Shown: piece by piece, positions 57,824 through 64,000 of the stretch
Numbering within the stretch: the first letter of the stretch is position 1
Layout: the number at the start of each line of letters is the position of its first letter
The notes under the pieces: model-generated
Seen by the model: the letters and a program-made list of their open reading frames with translations, nothing else
Told to the model about the DNA's origin: nothing
Databases searched by the model: none
Assembly: GCF_018860585.1 (NCBI RefSeq)
Contig: NZ_JAHKPR010000015.1
Span: 15,727-79,726 of the forward strand
DNA length: 64,000 nucleotides
From: Colwellia sp. E2M01
GTDB taxonomy: Bacteria > Pseudomonadota > Gammaproteobacteria > Enterobacterales > Alteromonadaceae
Reading direction: 5' to 3'
Program-made: the position numbers and the translations under genes

Positions 57824-58324
57824 TTAAAGCGAAATAGGTAATAACTGTTTAGCTAATGCTGCAGCTAGAGCTAACCATTGGTCTTCTTGGTGTTGATAAA
57901 TTAATAATTGGTCATTAAGTGGATATAATGTGTAAGTACGTATTTGAGTTTCTCCTGCTAAAGCAATATTAACGGTTAGCCCCTGTTTTTCGTCAATCAC
58001 AATATCTGCCGCTTGTACTAACCCGATACTTTGCTGCCAAGCAAACATCATTTGTTCAATTTGTTGTTGGCTTTTTTCAAGTGTTAACCCTTGCGTAGTT
58101 AATTGCCAACTTCGCCCTACACGCTCTATGAATACTTGTTGGCTTGCAGAGTACTCTACCGACATAGTTAAAATAACAGCGTGTTCAGGTAGAATGAGCT
58201 GCTCCGCATGAGTCGAATTTTCATTATCTGGAAACAATTTATCATTAGTCACGTTGATCATTAAAATAATAATCATAACGGAGAAAATAATGACATTATT
58301 CCAGCCGGTTTTAGAAAGTTTCAT
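57824..58324 (-). CDS. Membrane-anchored protein of unknown function
   Basis: 166 residues: one N-terminal membrane helix (about 11-25), then a soluble domain with no cysteines or motif I recognise. It lies between mutM and rpmG, which are adjacent in Escherichia coli, so it is an insertion of this lineage or a conserved local gene. Confidence 0.65.
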   Translation of the reverse strand: MKLSKTGWNNVIIFSVMIIILMINVTNDKLFPDNENSTHAEQLILPEHAVILTMSVEYSASQQVFIERVGRSWQLTTQGLTLEKSQQQIEQMMFAWQQSIGLVQAADIVIDEKQGLTVNIALAGETQIRTYTLYPLNDQLLIYQHQEDQWLALAAALAKQLLPISL

Positions 58325-58474
58325 ATCAAAAGTCCAAATTACCTAGTACGGATATCATACTGAAATTTTTAAGTAATACCAATTTAGGGTCTGTTGACCT
58401 TTCGAGATTACTTTCACAGCAACTTTTACATACAAATACATACGATACCAATAGACTGCTAAATTTTAGATATA

Positions 58475-58502
58475 AAAAAACCCGGTATAAACCAGGCTTT
58501 TT
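58475..58502 (-). terminator. Rho-independent terminator of the rpmBG operon
   Basis: On the minus strand AAAAAGCCTGGT pairs with ACCGGGTTTTTT (two G-T pairs, TTAT loop), 18 bases after the rpmG stop, and runs into T residues. The sequence further on (58374-58440) starts with ATACCAATT and may be a repeat fragment. Confidence 0.82.
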
Positions 58503-58519
58503 AACAAAACAAAAATTAA

Positions 58520-58675
58520 TTACTTAATTTTAGCTTCTTTGTAGATTACGTGCTTGCGAATGGTTGGATCAAACTTTTTGATTTCCATTTTCTCAGGCAT
58601 AGTCTTTTTATTCTTATCAGTAGTATAAAAATGACCAGTACCAGCACTAGAAACTAAACGAATTTTATCGCGCAT
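58520..58675 (-). CDS. rpmG: 50S ribosomal protein L33
   Basis: 51 residues, read directly from the sequence: [19 protein letters not shown] at the start and YKEAKIK at the end, typical of the cysteine-free L33 form. It follows rpmB by 27 bases in the same transcript, and GGAAA lies before the start. Confidence 0.96.
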   Translation of the reverse strand: MRDKIRLVSSAGTGHFYTTDKNKKTMPEKMEIKKFDPTIRKHVIYKEAKIK

Positions 58676-58702
58676 AGTATTTTCCTTTGAATAGTAAAGT
58701 AA

Positions 58703-58939
58703 TTAAACTTTTTCGCCACGGGCACGGATGTCAGATAAAACTACATCAATACCTTTCTTATCGATAATACGCATTCCTTTCGGAGTTAAACGTAATTTAA
58801 CGAAACGATTTTCGCTCTCAACCCAAAAACGGTGAGATTGAAGGTTAGGTAAAAAACGACGACGAGTCGCGTTTCTTGCGTGAGAACGGTTGTTCCCTAC
58901 GACTGGTTTCTTGCCTGTTACTTGGCAAACTTTAGACAT
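58703..58939 (-). CDS. rpmB: 50S ribosomal protein L28
   Basis: 78 residues beginning [21 protein letters not shown], which matches the family start and length. GGAG lies eight bases before the ATG at 58939; the GTG three codons earlier overlaps that site. Confidence 0.97.
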   Translation of the reverse strand: MSKVCQVTGKKPVVGNNRSHARNATRRRFLPNLQSHRFWVESENRFVKLRLTPKGMRIIDKKGIDVVLSDIRARGEKV

Positions 58940-59266
58940 TTGAGTCACTCCAAAATTAATTTCAGCTCGAGCTATATTTCCCCAAGACCGTCGCCTTAGG
59001 ATCCTAAAAAGGTGGCATATTATAGTGAAACTGGATAATTAATACTAGCTTTAATGAAAAAATACATTAAAAAACAGTCTTTTTTAATGTATTTCAGCAA
59101 GTTAAATAGAATAAACAATAGAAAAAACCTGTTGTTTTCTCGACTTTCGATTAAATATTATTACGTTCAAGCGTAAAAAATATTAATTTCACGCGTAAAA
59201 ACTCAACAAAAACACTGTTGGCAAATAAGAAACTTTGCTTACTTTCCTCATTTTAACAATAAATAA
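58940..59266 (-). other. rpmB leader and promoter region
   Basis: 327-base gap upstream of rpmB and downstream of radC. It includes the perfect palindrome TTAGGATCCTAA at 58996-59007, inside the probable rpmB leader. Nothing else is recognisable. Confidence 0.5.
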
Positions 59267-60049
59267 CTAAGTCATTTCATTATGCTCTGCAAAAGAGTAA
59301 CACTGATGTCCGGCGACAATAATATGATCCAATACTCGTACATCAATCAGTTGCAATGCTTGTATTAACTTTTGAGTAATTTGTTTATCGGCAATACTCG
59401 GTTGTGCCATACCTGAGGGGTGATTATGGGTTAATATAACGGCCGCCGCGTGATGTTTTAATGCTTGTTCAACCACTACCCTAGGATAAACGGCTGCAGC
59501 ATCAATGGTACCAAAAAAGAGTCGTTCAAACGTTAACACACGGTGTTGGTTATCTAAGAAAAGTACGGCAAATATTTCTCGGCTCTCTAAACGTAATTCA
59601 CTTTGCAGAAAGTCCCGTGTAGCTTGTGAGGATGTTAATGAACAATCGGTATTTTTTATTTTTTCAGCTAAGTATCTTTTACTCATTTCTAAACAAGCCT
59701 GTAACTGTACATATTTTGCGGTACCAAGCCCATGTTTAGCACAAAAATCTTGCTGATTTGCTGAAAATATAGCCCCTAAACTGCCGAAGCTAGTTAATAA
59801 CTGCCTTGATAAATCAACTACATTACAGCCTTTTACACCTGTGCGTAAAAAAATAGCTAATAACTCTGCATCACTTAAACTCGCAGATCCTAGCTGTATT
59901 AACTTTTCACGAGGACGTTCTGATTCAGGCCAGTCTTTTAATGTATGTTGTGTTATTAACGAGGCATTAATAGTTGGCTCATTAATACTTATTTTATTCG
60001 CTACTGATTTTACAGCGACCGAATCACTATTTTTTGAGTTATTTAACAT
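59267..60049 (-). CDS. radC: RadC-family JAMM-domain protein
   Basis: 260 residues. Helix-hairpin-helix-like N-terminal part ([26 protein letters not shown]) and a JAB/MPN domain with HNHPSG and the later Asp in PSIADKQIT (the metal site E...HxH...D). Named for an old DNA repair link that has not held up; the function is unsettled. N-terminus is about 40 residues longer than in Escherichia coli; AAGGA before the ATG at 60049 supports it. Divergent from coaBC. Confidence 0.93.
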   Translation of the reverse strand: MLNNSKNSDSVAVKSVANKISINEPTINASLITQHTLKDWPESERPREKLIQLGSASLSDAELLAIFLRTGVKGCNVVDLSRQLLTSFGSLGAIFSANQQDFCAKHGLGTAKYVQLQACLEMSKRYLAEKIKNTDCSLTSSQATRDFLQSELRLESREIFAVLFLDNQHRVLTFERLFFGTIDAAAVYPRVVVEQALKHHAAAVILTHNHPSGMAQPSIADKQITQKLIQALQLIDVRVLDHIIVAGHQCYSFAEHNEMT

Positions 60050-60184
60050 CTGCGCATCCTTGCTTGTCTATTTTATATAATTATGGAGTCCAGCTTAAAG
60101 GCTTATTTAGCATCACTATTTCTAAATATTGTGAATAAATGTTATCTTATCCGCCTTATTGCTTACTTTTAAGATTAGCAGCTT

Positions 60185-61396
60185 ATGCAAATTCTTCAGG
60201 ACAAAAAAATATTACTAGGTATTTCAGGTGGCATCGCTGCTTATAAAACACCAGAATTAGTACGTCGACTTAAAGACCATGGCGCTAATGTACGCGTGGT
60301 AATGACCGATGGCGCTAAAGCATTTATAACACCATTAACTTTGCAAGCAGTCTCTGGCAATCACGTTTCCGATAGCTTATTAGACACACAAGCCGAGTTG
60401 GCTATGGGCCATATTGAATTAGCAAAATGGGCTGATTTGATTATTATAGCACCGGCGACTGCTGACATTATTGCGCGTATAACCGCAGGCATGGCAAACG
60501 ACTTATTATCAACATTATGTTTGGCTACTGATGCTCCTATTGCTATAGCTCCGGCAATGAATCAACAAATGTGGCACGCCAAAGCAACCCAAACAAATAT
60601 CAACACTTTACAGTCTTGGGGTCACCATATTTGGGGACCCGGAGCTGGAGAGCAAGCGTGTGGTGATATAGGTTTAGGTAGAATGCTAGAAGTTGCTGAT
60701 TTAGTAACACTCACCAGTGATTTTTTTGCCGATAAATATTTACAAAATCAACATTGGGTTATCACTGCAGGTCCTACGCGCGAAGCAATTGACCCTGTGC
60801 GTTACATATCTAACCATAGCTCAGGAAAGATGGGCTACGCTATTGCTCATGCTGCGTTACGCGCAGGTGCTAAAGTTACCTTAATTTCAGGCCCAGTAGA
60901 TATTCAAGCTCCTATTGGTTGTGAACTTATTAAAGTAACAAGTGCCGAGCAAATGCATCAACAAGCATTATCTTATGCCGCACAAGCTACAACCTTTGTT
61001 GCTTGTGCCGCTGTCGCAGATTATAGAGTGGCAGATATTGCCAGTGAAAAAATCAAAAAAGATAGCGACGCTATACAAATAGCGTTAGTTAAAAACCCTG
61101 ACATTGTTGCCGATGTTGCTCAATTACCAGAAAAACCTTTTATTGTCGGCTTTGCTGCAGAAACGCAAAACGTTGAACATTATGCGCGCGGTAAATTAAT
61201 GCGTAAAAATTTAGATTTAATTGCAGCTAATGATGTAGCTAAAGCAGGGCAAGGCTTTAACAGTAATGATAATGCCTTAACCGTGTTTAGTGCTATTGAT
61301 AAAATAGAAATTCCGTTAGCCAATAAAAATATTATAGCCAAACAATTGGTGTCGTTAATTAATCAGCATTATTTATTAAAACAGTCAAAAAAATAA
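60185..61396 (+). CDS. coaBC: Coenzyme A biosynthesis bifunctional protein CoaBC (Dfp)
   Basis: 403 residues. The N-terminal CoaC decarboxylase (FMN) has [15 protein letters not shown] and [10 protein letters not shown]; the C-terminal CoaB synthetase has [38 protein letters not shown] and FAAETQNV. Makes phosphopantetheine from phosphopantothenate and cysteine. Confidence 0.97.
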   Translation: MQILQDKKILLGISGGIAAYKTPELVRRLKDHGANVRVVMTDGAKAFITPLTLQAVSGNHVSDSLLDTQAELAMGHIELAKWADLIIIAPATADIIARITAGMANDLLSTLCLATDAPIAIAPAMNQQMWHAKATQTNINTLQSWGHHIWGPGAGEQACGDIGLGRMLEVADLVTLTSDFFADKYLQNQHWVITAGPTREAIDPVRYISNHSSGKMGYAIAHAALRAGAKVTLISGPVDIQAPIGCELIKVTSAEQMHQQALSYAAQATTFVACAAVADYRVADIASEKIKKDSDAIQIALVKNPDIVADVAQLPEKPFIVGFAAETQNVEHYARGKLMRKNLDLIAANDVAKAGQGFNSNDNALTVFSAIDKIEIPLANKNIIAKQLVSLINQHYLLKQSKK

Positions 61397-61505
61397 GTAA
61401 CAATAGATTATAGTAATTAGCATTAGCACATAAAAAATTCATTTATTTCAAATGCTCTTATTAATTGCTATAACTATATGTACAGCACAATAGAGAATAT
61501 TTTAT

Positions 61506-62102
61506 ATGGTCGCCCCACAAACTAAAAACCCAAAACCAAATCGTAAACACCAAATATTAGAATGCTTAGCGTTAATGCTACAAAACAGCCCCGGTCAGCG
61601 TATTACTACAGCTAAACTTGCTGCAGAAGTCGGTTTTTCAGAAGCCGCTTTATACCGACATTTTCCATCAAAGGCTCGTATGTTCGAGGGGTTAATCGAC
61701 TTTATTGAAGAATCTATTTTTTCTCGTATCAACTTAATCTTAGCCGACCATAAAGAAACCTTAGTTCGCTGCCACCATATACTACACGTATTATTAGTAT
61801 TCGCAGAGCGTAATCCAGGTATGTGTCGTATATTAGGTGGTGATGCGTTAATGGGCGAAAATGAACGCTTACGCGATAGAGTACATCAATTTTTTGAGAA
61901 ATTAGAATCACAATTTAAGCAAGTATTACGCGAACGAAAGTTACGTGAAGGTAAAACATTCAGTATTAGCGAAGCAGCACTGGCTGGTTTATTGGTATCT
62001 TTTGCTGAAGGTAAAATGAGTCAATATGTTCGCTCTGGCTACAATAAAAAACCAAGTGCTGATTTTGCTGAACAATGGCAATTTTTAATGGCTGATAAAT
62101 AA
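61506..62102 (+). CDS. slmA: Nucleoid occlusion factor SlmA
   Basis: 198-residue TetR-like protein that binds DNA and FtsZ so that septa do not form over the nucleoid. [34 protein letters not shown] is its helix-turn-helix, and length matches the family. In Escherichia coli dut lies between coaBC and slmA; here the gap is only 109 bases and dut is absent. Confidence 0.95.
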   Translation: MVAPQTKNPKPNRKHQILECLALMLQNSPGQRITTAKLAAEVGFSEAALYRHFPSKARMFEGLIDFIEESIFSRINLILADHKETLVRCHHILHVLLVFAERNPGMCRILGGDALMGENERLRDRVHQFFEKLESQFKQVLRERKLREGKTFSISEAALAGLLVSFAEGKMSQYVRSGYNKKPSADFAEQWQFLMADK

Positions 62103-62233
62103 ATTCACTAATTATAATCGCTACCAGCATATAAATAGTCACACAGCAACTAAGCTTCTCTATTCGTTATACTTATCGGTAAGTAACAACACTTGTTACT
62201 TACCGTCTATTCTTCTAAATTATTGAGAAACCC

Positions 62234-63727
62234 ATGAGTAATATCTCACAATTAGCACCTGCCAACTTGTGGCAATTATTCGATAAAATTTGTAGCATTC
62301 CTCGTCCATCAAAACATGAACAAGCTATTTCTTTATGGATCCAAACTTGGGCGAAACAATTAGGCTTAAGCGTTAAAGAAGATACTGTTGGCAATTTAAT
62401 TATTCAAAAAGCCGCTACCGCAGGGTTAGAAAATCGTAAAGGCATTATTTTACAAGCGCATATGGATATGGTGCCGCAAAAAAACAATGGTGTTGAACAT
62501 GATTTTTTAACCGATCCTATCAAACCCTATATTATTGATAACGAAGGTAATCCTGCTGATAATAATGACAATGGAATATGGGTTACCGCCCAAGGCACAA
62601 CATTAGGAGCCGACAATGGCTTAGGGTTAGCCTCTGCTCTTGCGGTTTTAGCTAGTGATGATATTCCCCATGGTCCTATCGAAGTACTGATAACTATCGA
62701 TGAAGAAGCAGGAATGACAGGCGCTTTTGGTTTAGCATCAGGTTGGCTTGATGGTGATATTTTAATTAATACTGACTCAGAGCAAGAAGGTGAAGTATAC
62801 GTGGGGTGTGCTGGCGGCATTGACGGTAAAGCCTCTTTCTCTCTAGCTTTTGAAGAAGTCCCTAATAATTATCAAGCGTTTAACTTATCTATTTCAGGTT
62901 TGAAAGGCGGCCATTCTGGTGTAGATATTGATACCGGTCGCGCTAACGCAAACAAGTTATTAGTTCGCTTTTTATTAACCGCCTGTAACGAGTTTGATAT
63001 TAGGTTAACAGAGCTAAATGGCGGTAGTTTACGTAATGCTATCCCTCGTGATGCAGATGCAAGCTTTGTTATTGCTACAGAGAATGTTGCAGCTTTAAAA
63101 CTCGCGTTAGCTGATTACCTAACCACAATTAAAGCCAATTATAGTGTTGTAGAAAACAACCTAGAGCTGTTATTAATTTCACCTGAAGACTTTGCACAGT
63201 GTTGGACAAGAGCCACACAAGCTGCCATTTTACGCGCGCTTAATGCTTGCCCTAATGGTGTTATAAGAATGAGTGATGATATTGCAGGTATTGTTGAAAC
63301 GTCATTAAACTTAGGGGTAATGCAAACCCGTGGTCGTAAATTTAATGCTATGGTTTTAATTCGTAGTTTACATGATGATGGCCGCTTAGAAACACAACAA
63401 ATGGTGCAATCGGTATTTGAACTTGCTGGTGCTGATGTTAATTTTTCAGGGGCATACCCTGGCTGGAAACCAGATAATGAGTCTGCCATCATGCAGCTAG
63501 TTGTCGATACTTACCAAACATTATTTAATAAGATGCCAGAGATAATGGTAATTCATGCTGGCTTAGAATGTGGTTTATTTAAAGATGCTTATCCACAATG
63601 GGATATGGTGTCTATTGGCCCAACAATTAAATACCCGCACTCCCCCGATGAAAAAGTTGAAATTGCGAGTGTTACCAAGTATTGGCAACTGTTAAAAGCG
63701 GTATTAGCTAATGCTCCAACTAAATAA
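62234..63727 (+). CDS. pepD: Cytosol non-specific dipeptidase (aminoacyl-histidine dipeptidase)
   Basis: 497 residues of the M20 metallopeptidase family. Zinc ligands are in ILQAHMDMVPQKN, TTLGADNGLGLA and ITIDEEAGMTGAFGL, with VIHAGLECGLF at the end. Cleaves dipeptides, including those with C-terminal His. Single gene. Confidence 0.95.
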   Translation: MSNISQLAPANLWQLFDKICSIPRPSKHEQAISLWIQTWAKQLGLSVKEDTVGNLIIQKAATAGLENRKGIILQAHMDMVPQKNNGVEHDFLTDPIKPYIIDNEGNPADNNDNGIWVTAQGTTLGADNGLGLASALAVLASDDIPHGPIEVLITIDEEAGMTGAFGLASGWLDGDILINTDSEQEGEVYVGCAGGIDGKASFSLAFEEVPNNYQAFNLSISGLKGGHSGVDIDTGRANANKLLVRFLLTACNEFDIRLTELNGGSLRNAIPRDADASFVIATENVAALKLALADYLTTIKANYSVVENNLELLLISPEDFAQCWTRATQAAILRALNACPNGVIRMSDDIAGIVETSLNLGVMQTRGRKFNAMVLIRSLHDDGRLETQQMVQSVFELAGADVNFSGAYPGWKPDNESAIMQLVVDTYQTLFNKMPEIMVIHAGLECGLFKDAYPQWDMVSIGPTIKYPHSPDEKVEIASVTKYWQLLKAVLANAPTK

Positions 63728-63846
63728 ATTCAGTAGCGTTTAAATTTTTACAACAACTATTTACCAAAATGGTTTAAGCGCTGAGTAACCTGAACTCGAT
63801 TTAAAATATTTTAAGTGCTTGAAATAATAGGTAATAGGATGTTTAG

Positions 63847-64000
63847 TTATTTAGAACTAACAACTACATTTCTTCCTGAATTTTTTGCTTTATAAAGTAA
63901 TGCATCAGCTAACTCATAAGCTTTTTCTAAAGTTAAATCTTGCTGGGCATGAATAAATAACAAGCCTGCAGAAACCGTTATTTGTCTTTCTAAATCACAA
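63847..64000 (-). CDS. C-terminal end of a second GGDEF-domain protein (partial)
   Basis: The minus strand reads CDLERQITVSAGLLF, then LTLEKAYELADALLYKAKNSGRNVVV and a stop at 63847. This is the end of a GGDEF domain (ITVSAG and ADALLYKAKNSGRN motifs). The gene continues past the window edge, so the active-site motif is not visible. Confidence 0.88.
   Translation of the reverse strand, partial: CDLERQITVSAGLLFIHAQQDLTLEKAYELADALLYKAKNSGRNVVVSSK

Overview
This window reads as a chromosomal segment of an AT-rich marine gammaproteobacterium of the Alteromonadales, most like Colwellia. The reasons are the gene orders coaD-mutM-rpmG-rpmB-radC-coaBC-slmA and bioH-comF-nfuA, the divergent ysxC and cytochrome c4 pair, several PEP-CTERM/exosortase substrates with the TPR protein PrsT, and dispersed intergenic repeats bounded by ATACCAA/TTGGTAT. 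Genus assignment is inference from gene content only. Nothing in the window looks like a prophage, plasmid, CRISPR array, tRNA or rRNA.

Layout. 0-2 kb: ysxC and a divergent three-haem c4-type cytochrome. 2-6.6 kb: an envelope lipid-transport operon of two separate LetA/PqiA-like membrane proteins and a LetB-like MCE protein. 6.8-16 kb: an MTHFR-like protein, a GGDEF protein, a LysR regulator divergent from ppc, gph, an FAD oxidoreductase and a small Cys-rich protein. 16-26.1 kb: a cell-surface region with three PEP-CTERM-type proteins, PrsT, a peroxiredoxin-like protein and a large secreted ExeM-type nuclease. The nuclease ends in a dockerin-like pair of calcium loops, and the next gene encodes a cohesin-like protein with a sorting tail. 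26.5-33.2 kb: a thiamine operon thiC-thiO-thiS-thiG-thiDE behind a TPP riboswitch, with hairpin-forming repeats between thiO and thiC. 33.4-38.8 kb: an accessory block (DUF2780-like protein, phosphatase, MAPEG, AraC/SDR pair, FISUMP-domain protein, lipase-like lipoprotein). 39.2 kb: lexA behind two SOS boxes. 40.3-49.4 kb: a complete aa3-type cytochrome c oxidase operon with assembly factors and haem A synthesis genes. 49.4-56 kb: polysaccharide deacetylase, VanZ-like protein, nfuA, comF, bioH, a flagellar-rod-like small protein, a SprA-like HExxH protein and a TetR regulator. 56.4-64 kb: the coaD to slmA cluster, pepD and the end of a second GGDEF gene.

How the genes work together. The respiratory block encodes oxidase subunits I-III, CuA/CuB delivery (Sco, Cox11), SURF1 and CtaA/CtaB, while the multihaem cytochrome near the left end is a plausible electron carrier. 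The thiamine block makes both halves of thiamine phosphate under TPP control. The surface block may form one export and anchoring module: PrsT and the sorting tails belong to the exosortase system, although no exosortase gene is in the window, and the dockerin-ended nuclease could attach to the sorted cohesin-like protein. That pairing is the most interesting hypothesis here; it rests on sequence motifs and adjacency only.

Start codons were reassigned for several genes where a clear ribosome binding site favours an internal start (ppc, gph, thiC, coxB, ctaB, rpmB, the second LetA-like gene, two others). Three genes appear to use TTG.
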